Shown here piece by piece: positions 25,807 to 34,673 of a stretch of DNA of 64,000 nucleotides. The notes beneath the pieces were generated by a model. The model saw only the letters and a list, made by a program, of their open reading frames with translations. It had not been told where the DNA came from and ran no database searches. The stretch spans positions 124,001 to 188,000 of the forward strand of contig NZ_JOFJ01000012.1 of assembly GCF_000718255.1 (NCBI RefSeq). Reading direction: 5' to 3'. The translations under genes were made by a program, and so were the position numbers. How positions within the stretch are numbered: the first letter of the stretch is position 1; each line of letters begins with the position of its first letter. This DNA comes from Spirillospora albida. GTDB taxonomy: Bacteria > Actinomycetota > Actinomycetes > Streptosporangiales > Streptosporangiaceae.

Positions 25807-28800
25807 GACGGGAGCGGGCCGGACGAGCCGCCGCTGGTGTGCCACAGGATCCGTTTCGCGGACGGCCCGGCGTGCCCGATGTCGGCGTACGGCGACATCG
25901 CGAACCCCGTCGGCCGGACGATCCGGCGCCCCACGGGACGGCCCGGCGGTCCCGGCCGGGCCATGAGGGCGCGGACGGCGTCCAGCCCGTCCCGGCGCCA
26001 GGTCTCGTGCAGGACCGACAGGTCCCAGCAGGCCGCCGCGGTGATCGAAACCGCCCGCGCCCCGGCGCGCCGCACCCGGCCCCGGGCGACCATCAGCCAC
26101 GACCCGAACACGGTGGCGGCGCACCGGTCCTGGACGGACTCGAAGAACGCGAGGTCGACCGGGCCGGTCGCGTCGTCCAGCGTCGCGAAGATCACCCGCT
26201 GGCCGGACCGGACGGCCGGGGTCTGCGTCGCGACCTTCACTCCCGCGACGAGGACGTCCGCCCCGGCCGGGCGGCCCGGCAGGTCGGCGGCGCGGACGAC
26301 GCCGAGCGCGGCGAGGAGCCCGTCGTAGAAGCCGAGGACGTGCCGGCTGACGTCCATGCCGAGGATGTCGAGCTCGGCCTCGACGATCTCGGCGGGGGTC
26401 ATCGGGGGCAGTTCGCCCGCGGGGATCCGCTCGGTGACGTCCATGTCGAGGGGGAGCTGCCCCTCCACCGGCGGGCGGACGGTCCCCCGGTCGAGGGCGC
26501 CGACGCGGCACAGCAGGTCGCGGCGCGGCACGTCCGGTCCGTGGATCCCGTCGAACGCCCCGGTGAGGACGAGCCGTTCGGCGACCGGGCGGGACACGCG
26601 GGCGCGTTCCCAGAAGTCGGTCAGCGAGTCGTAAGGGCGGCCGCCGGTGATCCGGCCGACCTCGGCGTCGCTGATGCCCTTGACCTCGGCGAGCGCGACG
26701 CGGATCCCGGCCGGGCCGCCCGCCGACACGGGCTCGACGTGCCAGGCGGCGCCGGAGCGGTTCACGTCCAGCGGCAGGATCGGAACCCCGAAATGCCGGG
26801 CGTCGTCGAGGATGACCCGTTTCGGATACATGCCGGGGTCGTGGGTGAGGACACCCGCGTAGAACGCCGCGGGATGGTGGCGTTTCAGCCACGCCGACTG
26901 GTAGGTCGGCATCGCGAACGCCGCGGCGTGGGCCTTGCAGAATCCGAACGACCCGAACGCGGCGAGCATCGCCCACACCTTCTCGACCGTGGCGGTGTCG
27001 TACCCCCGCGCGAGGGCGGCCTCCCGGAACCAGGCGGCGACGGCCGGCTCGTTCAGCGCGCGCCGCGCCGCCTCCGCCGTGGACAGGCCGCAGCCGGTCA
27101 TCGCGTCCAGCACGCGGAGCACCTGCTCGTGGAACACGATCCCGCCGAGGCTCTCCCGCAGGATCGGCTCCAGGTCCGGATGCGGATACGCCGGCTCCCT
27201 CGTCCCCTCGCGCGCGGCCAGGAACGGCGAGACCATGTCGGACGCGACCGGTCCCGGCCGGAACAGCGAGATGTCGATGACGAGGTCGTCCAGGTCCCGG
27301 GGCTGGAGGCGGCCGATGAGCTCGCGCTGCCCCGGCGACTCGATCTGGAAGCAGCCGAGCGTCCGGGACGTGCGGATCAGCTCGAACGTCGCGGGGTCGT
27401 CGAGCGGGACGGCCTCCAGGTCGATCTCCGTCCCGTCCGTCCGGGCGACCTCCGCGACCGCGTGCGCCATCGCCGACTGCATCCGGACGCCGAGGACGTC
27501 CAGCTTCAGCAGGCCCATCGCCTCCACGTCGTCCTTGTCGAACTGGGTCATCGGGTACCCGAGGACGCTGCTCTCCACCGGCGTCCGGTCGCGGAGGGTC
27601 GCGTTGGACAGGACGACCCCGCACGGGTGCATGGCGATGTGCCGGGGCAGACCGTCCAGCCGCTCGGCGATCCGGAACAGGACGCCGAGCAGGCCCCGGC
27701 CGAGGTTGCTCTGCCGCAGCTCGGGCAGGTCGTCGAGGGCCGCGCCGATCTGGCTCGCCCGGATCCGCGGGAACGCCTTCGCGACCGCGTCGATCTCGCC
27801 CGGCGGCAGGCCGATCGCGTTGCCGACGTCCCGGATCGCGCTGCGCGCCCGGTAGGTCTCCATCATCGACACGCACGCGGTGTTGCGCGTCCCGTACCGG
27901 TCGAACAGCACGTCGTACGCCTCGAGGCGCCGGGCGGACTCGACGTCGAGGTCGATGTCGGGCAGGCCGGTGCGGCTGTCGGCGAGGAACCGCTCCATCA
28001 GCAGGTCGTGGCGGAGCGGGTCGAGGTCGCCGATGCCGAGCAGGTGGTTGACGAGGCTGCCCGCGCCGGACCCGCGGATCGCGCACCGGATGCCGCGCCC
28101 CCGGATCAGCGCGGCGGCGTCCGCGACGGTGAGGAAGTACGCCGCGTACCCCTTGCGGGCGATCACGGCGAGCTCGGCGGCGAGCCGCTCCTCGACGCGG
28201 CGGCCGCGCAGGCCGCGCCGGACGAGGCCGTCGGCGCAGCGGGCCGCGAGCCGCGCCTGGGCGTCGCCCTCGACGGGCGGCAGGTGGACGCCGTCCATGC
28301 CGAGGTCGCGTCCCGGGTCGAGCACGCACCGCTCGGCGAGCCGCCGGGTGGCGTCGAGCAGCGCGTCGGCCTCGTCGTCGCCGCAGGTCAGCGCCGCCAC
28401 CCTGCGCATCTCGGGGAGCGACTTGAGGTAGGCGTGCCCGGTCCGGTCGTCGAGGTGCCGGCGGTGCAGCGGGACGAGCCGGCGCGTCACGTCCAGGACC
28501 TGCGCGACCGGGTGGTCGGCGGGCTCCAGGTACCGGACGGCGTTGGCGAGCACCGCCGGGACCCCGGCCTCGCGGGCGAGCGCGAGCAGCCGCGCCGCCC
28601 GGGGCCCTTCGCCCGCGTCGTGGTGGTTCACGATCTCGATCACGGTCTCGGCGGTGCCGCGCCAGGCGGCCAGCCGCCGCGCGGCCACGTCCGGCCGCCG
28701 TGCCGCGATCGCGCGCCCGACGTCGGAGGCGGGCCCGAGGAGGACGACGAGCCCTTCGGCGTGCGCCCCGATCAGCTCGCGCGTCGCGACGGGAGCCCCC

Positions 28801-29093
28801 CGCCCCCCCGCCTCGTGCGCCGCGGTGACGAGCCGGCACAGCGACCGCCATCCCGCGGCCCCCTCGGCGAGCACCACGACCCGCTCGTCCCCGCCGAGCC
28901 CGAGGTCGCCGCCGAGGACGGGGGCGATGCCGGCGGCGGCGCAGGCCCGGACGTGGCGGACGGCGCCGTACAGGCCGTCGCGGTCGGTGAGGGCGAGCGT
29001 CTCCATGCCCAGTTCGGCCGCGCGGGCCGCGAGGGCCGCCGGGGTCGCGACCCCGTGCCGCAGGGAGTAGGCGGACGCCACGTGCAGGTGCAT
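25803..29093 (-). CDS. dnaE2: Error-prone DNA polymerase DnaE2 (ImuC)
   Basis: 1096-residue C-family polymerase of the mutasome, which bypasses DNA lesions. The N-terminal PHP domain is at about 1-200 (MHLHVASAYSLRHG, ALTDRDGLYG); the catalytic aspartates are in GLPDIDLDVES (about residue 372); thumb and fingers contain FGSFGFCKAHAAAFAMPTYQSAWLK; an OB domain sits near the end. This length and the truncated tau-binding end are typical of DnaE2 rather than DnaE1. It lies 8 bases downstream of the DUF6504 gene and shares its SOS box. ImuA and ImuB, which normally accompany it, are not in this window. Confidence 0.95.
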   Translation of the reverse strand: MHLHVASAYSLRHGVATPAALAARAAELGMETLALTDRDGLYGAVRHVRACAAAGIAPVLGGDLGLGGDERVVVLAEGAAGWRSLCRLVTAAHEAGGRGAPVATRELIGAHAEGLVVLLGPASDVGRAIAARRPDVAARRLAAWRGTAETVIEIVNHHDAGEGPRAARLLALAREAGVPAVLANAVRYLEPADHPVAQVLDVTRRLVPLHRRHLDDRTGHAYLKSLPEMRRVAALTCGDDEADALLDATRRLAERCVLDPGRDLGMDGVHLPPVEGDAQARLAARCADGLVRRGLRGRRVEERLAAELAVIARKGYAAYFLTVADAAALIRGRGIRCAIRGSGAGSLVNHLLGIGDLDPLRHDLLMERFLADSRTGLPDIDLDVESARRLEAYDVLFDRYGTRNTACVSMMETYRARSAIRDVGNAIGLPPGEIDAVAKAFPRIRASQIGAALDDLPELRQSNLGRGLLGVLFRIAERLDGLPRHIAMHPCGVVLSNATLRDRTPVESSVLGYPMTQFDKDDVEAMGLLKLDVLGVRMQSAMAHAVAEVARTDGTEIDLEAVPLDDPATFELIRTSRTLGCFQIESPGQRELIGRLQPRDLDDLVIDISLFRPGPVASDMVSPFLAAREGTREPAYPHPDLEPILRESLGGIVFHEQVLRVLDAMTGCGLSTAEAARRALNEPAVAAWFREAALARGYDTATVEKVWAMLAAFGSFGFCKAHAAAFAMPTYQSAWLKRHHPAAFYAGVLTHDPGMYPKRVILDDARHFGVPILPLDVNRSGAAWHVEPVSAGGPAGIRVALAEVKGISDAEVGRITGGRPYDSLTDFWERARVSRPVAERLVLTGAFDGIHGPDVPRRDLLCRVGALDRGTVRPPVEGQLPLDMDVTERIPAGELPPMTPAEIVEAELDILGMDVSRHVLGFYDGLLAALGVVRAADLPGRPAGADVLVAGVKVATQTPAVRSGQRVIFATLDDATGPVDLAFFESVQDRCAATVFGSWLMVARGRVRRAGARAVSITAAACWDLSVLHETWRRDGLDAVRALMARPGPPGRPVGRRIVRPTGFAMSPYADIGHAGPSAKRILWHTSGGSSGPLPS

Positions 29094-29101
29094 CGGCCGC
29101 C

Positions 29102-29380
29102 TCAATCCCACACGCGGGACAGCCGCCAGGTGCCCGCGGCCGTGTCGTGGCGGAGTTCGTACACGCCGATCTCGCGGTCGGGCGTCGCCTCGACCCGCCA
29201 GAACTCGCGCTCGCCGCCCGCCTCGACGGCGGGGTCCTGCTCGTGCCACCAGTCCCGGGTCGTGACCCAGTGCTCCAGCACCCTCCGGACGGTGTGGCGC
29301 CGGCCGCGCCAGACGAACCGGACCGGGCGCCCGTCGCCGCCCAGCAGGACGTCGACCGGATCGCCGAACACCCGTGTCAT
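29102..29380 (-). CDS. DUF6504 family protein of the mutasome operon
   Basis: 92 residues from ATG 29380 with GGGGAGG upstream. Visible pattern: MTRVFGDPVDVLLGGDGRPVRF, then WRGRRHTVRRVLEHWV, WWHEQDPAVEAGGEREFWRVEA and a C-terminal GVYELRHD...WRLSRVWD. In actinobacteria this small protein sits between imuB and dnaE2. Its role in translesion synthesis is inferred from that context. Confidence 0.85.
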   Translation of the reverse strand: MTRVFGDPVDVLLGGDGRPVRFVWRGRRHTVRRVLEHWVTTRDWWHEQDPAVEAGGEREFWRVEATPDREIGVYELRHDTAAGTWRLSRVWD

Positions 29381-29429
29381 CTGCCTCCCCCTCGCATGGA
29401 CCGCACGGGGGAAGGAGCATGCGGGCAAA

Positions 29430-29445
29430 TCGAACATACGTTCGC
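29430..29445 (-). promoter_or_regulatory. LexA/SOS box
   Basis: TCGAACATACGTTCGC fits the actinobacterial SOS consensus TCGAAC-N4-GTTCGA with one end mismatch. It is 50 bases before the DUF6504 start, so it should place DUF6504-dnaE2 under LexA control and DNA-damage induction. Confidence 0.85.
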
Positions 29446-29512
29446 AACCGAGTCTAGGGAACGGCGGCACCGCCGGGCAAGCCGCCCCCCGCCCGCGAAG
29501 GCCCGGGAAGGC

Positions 29513-29788
29513 TCAGGTCAGCAGGCGGGCGAGGCGGTCCGCGACCTGCGAGACGGCCGCCACATCGGCGGCGCCGCCGCCCGTCCACAGGTACGACCAG
29601 CCCGCGCCGGCGGGCATCGCGACGACCATGACGTGCCGCCGCGTCCGCGGGTGGAGCACACCGAGCACCGCGTCCCCCGGACCGGCGAGCCGCCAGTGCA
29701 GGCCGCGCGCCTCCACCTCGTAGGCGAGGGCCGCGAGGTGATGCCGACGCACGTCGGCGATCTCCCGTCCACCGGTTGCAGACACCAC
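29513..29788 (-). CDS. Small conserved-looking protein of unknown function
   Basis: 91 residues from GTG 29788. Opens VSATGGREIADVRRHHLAAL and has LHWRLAGPGDAVLGVLHPRTRRHVMVV and AGWSYLWTGGGAADVAAVSQVADRLARLL. The pattern of an alternating beta-strand core with a C-terminal helix looks like a real small folded domain, but I do not recognise it. It is upstream of the SOS box and not part of that operon. Confidence 0.6.
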   Translation of the reverse strand: MVSATGGREIADVRRHHLAALAYEVEARGLHWRLAGPGDAVLGVLHPRTRRHVMVVAMPAGAGWSYLWTGGGAADVAAVSQVADRLARLLT

Positions 29789-29851
29789 GATCAGCCGCCT
29801 CAGCAGGGGTCCGAGCCGTCCCGGTGACCGATGGCCATCGGGCGGCGACGA

Positions 29852-29870
29852 CTGGTGACCAGATCACCAG
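29852..29870. promoter_or_regulatory. CTGGTGA-N5-TCACCAG inverted repeat
   Basis: Perfect 7-base arms in the 349-base gap before a TetR gene (29789-30137), which otherwise shows no convincing gene. A related GATCACC element recurs downstream of the regulator at 30861-30874 and near 30907. Candidate TetR operator. Confidence 0.4.
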
Positions 29871-30137
29871 CATGACCTGTCCGCACCCGCCGCGCAGGGA
29901 GAACACGAAGAGTGAGGAGGCGGATCGGCGGGACGCGCGGGCCTGTCCGGTGAGCGGTGCGCGGCGCGCCGCGAACGGCGCACCGGCGGCGCACCGGCGG
30001 GCCTTGCCTCTGCGCCGACCGCGGGCCGGAACGGGCATGTGTCGGAGCCGCCGTTCGTGATAGACCCTGCTGTAGCGAACCACAGGGGCGTGAGCCGGGC
30101 GCGTCCATGCCCGCGCCGGGGTGAAGGAGCCAGCCTC

Positions 30138-30776
30138 ATGCCGTCCGATCCCGCCGGCGAGCCGGGCCGCACCGGGCTCCGCGAGCGCAAGAAGCGGCGG
30201 ACCCGGCTGGCGCTGATCGACGCCGCCCTGGACCTGTTCCTCGCCAAGGGGTACGAGGCGACGACCATCGACGAGATCGTCGCGGCGGTCGACGTGTCGC
30301 AGCGGACCTTCTTCCGCTACTTCGCCACCAAGGAGGACCTGGTCACCGGGTTCCTCGGCGAGTACGACGAAGTGCTGAAGGAGGCCCTCGCCGCGCGCCC
30401 GGCGGAGGAGCGGCCGTTCACCGCGCTGTTCGAGTCGCTCCGGGTCGTGCTGCGGACGATCGGCGCGGACCCGCGGGGCAGCGCCCGGTTCCGGCGCGTC
30501 CGGCAGGTCGTGGAGGCGACCCCGATGCTGGAGGCGGCGCAGATGGCGCGCTACTCGGAGGTGCAGCACGCGCTCGCCGCCGAGATCGCCCGCCGCGAGG
30601 GCGTGGACCCGGAGGGCGACCTGCGTCCCGAGATCCTCGTCGCGTTCCAGATGTCGGTGGCGCGGATCGCGTTCGAGGACTGCGCCCGCCGCGACATCTG
30701 GGACCCCGAGACCGTCGCCGGCCGGGTCGAGGACGCCATCGAGGTCGCGCGCGCGACGGTGCGCGACTGGTTCTGA
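30138..30776 (+). CDS. TetR family transcriptional regulator
   Basis: 212 residues. HTH at about 22-68: RRTRLALIDAALDLFLAKGYE, TTIDEIVAAVDVSQRTFFRYFATKEDLV. The C-terminal part resembles the MftR-type (TetR_C_17) fold: ALFESLRVVLRTIGADPRGSARFRRVRQVVEATPMLEAAQ. ATG 30138 follows GAAGGAGCC. The effector is unknown. It is followed by the kinase genes and may regulate them through the TCACCGGCCGGTGA palindrome between the two. Confidence 0.92.
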   Translation: MPSDPAGEPGRTGLRERKKRRTRLALIDAALDLFLAKGYEATTIDEIVAAVDVSQRTFFRYFATKEDLVTGFLGEYDEVLKEALAARPAEERPFTALFESLRVVLRTIGADPRGSARFRRVRQVVEATPMLEAAQMARYSEVQHALAAEIARREGVDPEGDLRPEILVAFQMSVARIAFEDCARRDIWDPETVAGRVEDAIEVARATVRDWF

Positions 30777-30860
30777 GGGTCGGCCGGGCCCCGGCGGGCG
30801 GCGCGGTCCCGCCGTTCGGTCCGCGGCGGCTCCACCGGGAAGCCGCCGATCACTCCTTGA

Positions 30861-30874
30861 TCACCGGCCGGTGA
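30861..30874. promoter_or_regulatory. 14-bp perfect palindrome before the first kinase
   Basis: TCACCGGCCGGTGA, exactly symmetrical, 57 bases before the kinase ATG and just upstream of a TAGGGT (30888-30893) that could be its -10. Shares the TCACC/GGTGA half-site with 29852-29870. Confidence 0.45.
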
Positions 30875-30931
30875 CGCCGGGCTCCCGTAGGGTGGGCGCG
30901 GCAGACGATCACCAGAGGAGCCGTTTTCCCC

Positions 30932-32076
30932 ATGACGACGTACGCCGCCGGACCGCTCGACCAGGACGAACCCCGCGTTCTCGGCCCGTACCGGCTGCTC
31001 GGCCGGCTCGGCCGCGGCGGCATGGGCACCGTCTACCTCGGCGCCGAGCCCGACGGCCGGCGGGTCGCGGTGAAGGTCGTCAACCGGGAGCTGGCCGGGG
31101 AGCCCGCGTTCCTGGCCCGGTTCCGCCGGGAGGTGACGGCGGCGCGGCGGGTCCGCCGGTTCTGCACCGCGCCCGTGCTGGACGCCGAACTCGACCAGGA
31201 CCCGCCCTACATCGTCACCGAGTACATCGACGGCCCGTCACTGGAGAAGGCCGTCCGGGAGCGGGGGCCGCTGCCGGGTTCCGACCTTGAGGGCCTCGCG
31301 GTCGGCGTCGCGACGGCGCTCGCCGCCATCCACGGCGCCGGGATCGTCCACCGCGACCTCAAGCCCGCGAACGTCCTGCTGTCGTCGTCGTCGCCTACGC
31401 CGGGACGGGCCGCCCGGTGTTCCAGGGCGCGTCGGTCGCGGAGACGTTCCGGCTCATCGGGTCGGCGGAACCGGTGCTGGACGGCCTCGACCCCGCCGTC
31501 CGTGACGTCGTCGCCGCCGCGCTGAGCAAGGACCCCGGCGCCCGCCCGGCCGCGCGGGAGCTCCTGGCGCGGCTGGTCGGGCAGGACCGGGCCGACCCGG
31601 CGCGCACCGCCGAGACCGTCTCCACGACCTGGCAGGGGTTCCTGTCCGCCGAGGAGCCGGCGCCCGCGCCGCCGGTGGCTCATGTCCCCGCGCCGCGACC
31701 GGTTCCGGACACCGAGGCACCCGCCGCTCCGCCGCCCGCCCCCGCTCCGGAGGCCGCGGAGACGGTCGTCCACGTCGATCTTCCGTACCCGGCGTCCTGG
31801 AACGGTCCCCGGCGCTGGCTCACCCCGCTGCGGGGGCTGCTCGTCCTCCCGCACCTCACCGTCATGCTCCTGCTGTGCGCGGCGCTCGTGCCGATCATGC
31901 TGCTCAGCTGGTTCGTCATCCCGTTCACCGGCCGCTACCCGCGCCGCCTGCACGGCTTCGCCGCCGGCTGCCAGCGCTGGACGTCCCGCGTCGTCGCCTA
32001 CGCGTTCGGGCTCACCGGAGAGAAACTCCCGCCGTTCCGGACACTGCCGAAGGCACGGCGCACCGCAGGCCGCTAG
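30932..32076 (+). pseudogene. Broken Hanks-type Ser/Thr kinase fused to DUF4389 membrane domain
   Basis: The first frame (from ATG 30932) encodes the kinase N-lobe and catalytic loop: LGRLGRGGMGTVYLG (Gly loop), VAVKVVN (Lys), HRDLKPANVLLSS. Right after this, at about 31387, the frame is lost. The sequence resumes one frame over with VVAYAGTGRPVFQGASVAETF, the kinase C-lobe, then a Pro-rich linker and a DUF4389-like membrane domain (LVLPHLTVMLLLCAALVPIMLLSWFVIPFTGRYP...AYAFGLTGEKLPPF). About 166 bases holding DFG, activation loop, APE and DxWxxG are missing compared with the intact kinase at 34674. The break falls at a GTCGTCG microhomology. Real deletion or assembly error; either way no active kinase is encoded as written. 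Confidence 0.82.
31289..31387 (+). repeat. Exact 99-bp repeat, copy 1 (kinase catalytic-loop region)
   Basis: Identical to 32507-32605, bounded by mismatches on both sides. Encodes EGLAVGVATALAAIHGAGIV...DLKPANVLLSS. The kinase frame breaks at its right end. Confidence 0.9.
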
Positions 32077-32122
32077 GGTGCTGCGGAAGACTCCCGAAAC
32101 CCCTCACACAGGACACCGATCG

Positions 32123-33632
32123 ATGACCACGCATGCCGGTGAGAACGGAGAGACCCTGCGCCCCGAGGAGCCCCTGCGCGACGGAGACCCTCGCGAACTC
32201 GGCCACTACCGGCTGCTCGGCCGGCTCGGCCGCGGCGGCATGGGGACGGTCTACCTCGGCGAGGACGGCGCCGGCCGGCGGCTCGCCGTCAAGGTCATCA
32301 ACCGGGAACTGGCCGGCGAGGGCGCGTTCCGGGAGCGGTTCCGCCGCGAGGTGACGGCGGCGCGGCAGGTCCGCCGGTTCTGCACCGCGCCCGTGCTGGA
32401 CGCCGAACTCGACCGCGATCCCCTCTACGTCGTCACCGAGTTCATCGACGGGCCGTCGCTGGAGCAGGCCGTCCAGGAGCGGGGGCCCCTGCCCGGCTCC
32501 GACCTCGAGGGCCTCGCGGTCGGCGTCGCGACGGCGCTCGCCGCCATCCACGGCGCCGGGATCGTCCACCGCGACCTCAAGCCCGCGAACGTCCTGCTGT
32601 CGTCGCGGCTCCGTCCCCGAGATCTTCTACAAGGTCGCGCACGACGCACCGAAGCTCGACGGCCTCGACCCCGGCCTCCGCGACATCGTCACCGCCGCGC
32701 TCGACAAGGACCCGCGCAACCGCCCCACCGTCCAGGACCTCCTCGGACGCCTCGTCGGGCACGGCCAGACCGACCCGGCCGCGATCGCCGAGACCGTCCA
32801 GGCGTCCTGGCACGCCGGCCCCGACCGCGCCGGCACCGGCCCGCAGCCGGCCGCGCACCAGCAGCCCACGGCCATGCTCGGCGCCGACGAGACCCGCCAC
32901 GACGCGCCTCCCTCCCGCAAGAGCGGCAAGCCGCCCCTGCCGGTGCTCATCGGCGCGGCCGCGGCCGCGGTCGCATTGATCGTCGCGGCCGTCGTCGCAT
33001 TCAATGTCCTCGGGTCGGACGCCCCGCCCGGCAAGCTCGCCACCGTCTTCAGCGACGACTTCTCCCAGGACGGCTCCGGCTGGGGCGGCGGCCAGTTCAC
33101 CAGCGGCTACGGCTACAAGGACGCCAAGTTCCGCATCGAGACGAACTCCGCGTACAACCCCCATAGCCGGGGGGCTCCCAAGGACGCGCAGGACCTTCCC
33201 GACCGGCTCCTGTCCACCGTGACGGTGAAGGTCGAGCAGGGCGCTCCCGACTCCCGCGTCGGCATGCTCGCCAGGGCGACCGAGAACGGCGATCGGCAGT
33301 ACATGATCTTTGTCCGGGCCGACGGCAAGGGTGCGCTCATCCGCAAGAACAACGGCGACCTCGGCACCAAGGAGCTCGTGAACGTCGACTCCGTCCCCGG
33401 CTGGGCCGAGGGGGAGACCAACAAGCTCCAGGTCGCCTGCGAGAGTCAGGACGGCGGCAAAAAGGTCCGGCTGCGGCTGTGGGTGAACGATAAACAGGTT
33501 CTCGACATCACCGACACCGACCAGCCCCTCCCCAACGGGCCTTCGGGGATCACGGTCGAGCGCGGCGGCAACGCGGCCCAGCAGGTCGTCGCCGACTTCG
33601 ACGACTTCGACATGTCGAAGATCCTGGACTAG
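32123..33632 (+). pseudogene. Broken Hanks-type Ser/Thr kinase with C-terminal extracellular sensor-like domain
   Basis: ATG 32123 starts a kinase N-lobe closely similar to its neighbour (LGRLGRGGMGTVYLG, AVKVIN, HRDLKPANVLLSS). The frame is lost at about 32605, the same point as in the first kinase. It resumes with VPEIFYKVAHDAPKLDGLDPGLRD (end of the kinase domain), a linker, one membrane helix (VLIGAAAAAVALIVAAVVAFNVL) and a jelly-roll-like exterior domain (VFSDDFSQDGSGWGGGQF to DFDDFDMSKILD). About 212 bases are missing, including DFG and the activation loop. The intact reading would be a membrane receptor kinase like the one at 34674. Confidence 0.82.
32507..32605 (+). repeat. Exact 99-bp repeat, copy 2 (kinase catalytic-loop region)
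   Basis: Second copy of 31289-31387. The second kinase also breaks exactly at the repeat end. Confidence 0.9.
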
Positions 33633-34585
33633 TCCGCGGGCAGGTAGCCGTTCGTCCAGCGGGTCAGCTCCTCGAACACCCGGTCGCGGGCGGGCTGCGC
33701 GGAGAGCACGAGGTCGTGCACCCCTCCGTCGATGCGGACGAGCGTCACGTGCCGTCCGAGGCGCGGCGCCCAGCGCACCATGTGCTCGACGTTGAGGACG
33801 GCGTCGGCGCCCGTCACGTCCAGGACCCGCCGGGTCGGGCGGACGCTGCGCGTCGACGCCATCACCAGCACCGGCACGTCGATGTCGAGGCCCTTGTGCA
33901 GGCGCAGCTGCCCGCGCCGCACCGCCGCGAGCCAGGCCGCGCGAACGGGGAATCCGAGGAGCGGCTTCCACTCCAGGTCGAACTCCCATTCGCCTTCGTG
34001 CTCGCTGTGGATGCTGCGCGGATACCGGTCGGACACGCCCGCGGGGAGCTTCGCCTTGGGGAACCGCGGGCGCAGCGCCCGCGCGAGGCCCGCGCCGATT
34101 TTGCGCATGACGAGCGGCTCCGCGATGTCGAAGAACGGGCTGTTGAGGAACAGCGCGTCCACGAGGCCCTTGCCGCGCGCCCGGTCGGCCCACAGCGCGG
34201 CGATGAGGCCGCCGGTGGAGTGGCCGTTCATGAGGAGGGCGCCGTGGCCGTCCACGTCCCGGATGATCCGGACGGCCTCGTCGATCTCCGGGAAGTAGTC
34301 CGACATGCTGTCGATGTAGTTCGGGGTCTGGTGCGGGCGCAGCGAGCGTCCGTACTTGCGCAGGTCGAGCGCGTAGAAGTCGAACCCGAGGCCGGTGTAG
34401 AAGTCCGCCAGGTGCTTTTGGAAGAAGTAGTCGATGAACCCGTGGATGTAGAGCACGGCACGGCGTGACGGCTCCGTGGCGCGGCGGCGGACCAGCGTGG
34501 CCACCACCTCGCCCTCGGCGTCCCGTCCCATCGGCAGCTCGATCGCCTCGTAGCCGGGCCCGAGCACATCAGCGGTGACGTTCAT
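33629..34585 (-). CDS. Alpha/beta hydrolase, lysophospholipase-like
   Basis: 318 residues from ATG 34585. Hydrolase-4 pattern: RAVLYIHGFIDYFFQKHLADFY, FYALDLRKYGRSLRPHQTPNY, nucleophile elbow MNGHSTGGLIAALWA (Ser at about 120), and late His in RIDGGVHDLVLS. Probably a serine esterase or monoacylglycerol lipase-like enzyme, cytoplasmic. Its stop shares CTAG (33629-33632) with the stop of the convergent kinase gene, and its start region overlaps the upstream region of the third kinase, with which it is divergent. Confidence 0.9.
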   Translation of the reverse strand: MNVTADVLGPGYEAIELPMGRDAEGEVVATLVRRRATEPSRRAVLYIHGFIDYFFQKHLADFYTGLGFDFYALDLRKYGRSLRPHQTPNYIDSMSDYFPEIDEAVRIIRDVDGHGALLMNGHSTGGLIAALWADRARGKGLVDALFLNSPFFDIAEPLVMRKIGAGLARALRPRFPKAKLPAGVSDRYPRSIHSEHEGEWEFDLEWKPLLGFPVRAAWLAAVRRGQLRLHKGLDIDVPVLVMASTRSVRPTRRVLDVTGADAVLNVEHMVRWAPRLGRHVTLVRIDGGVHDLVLSAQPARDRVFEELTRWTNGYLPAD

Positions 34586-34673
34586 TGGGGAAGCGTACGG
34601 GAACCCGCCGCCGGGGCCGGACGTCCGAGAGACTGGGACCGTCACACCCCCTCCCCCCCAGGAGCCGCACAGC

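Noticed and set aside
29776..30060. Plus-strand open frame of about 94 codons
   Set aside because: Composition is Arg/Ala-rich noise of GC-rich DNA, no ribosome site, and it overlaps the operator-like repeat region.
33629..33632. Shared CTAG stops of convergent genes (also at 60711-60714)
   Set aside because: Common in compact high-GC genomes and of no special meaning.
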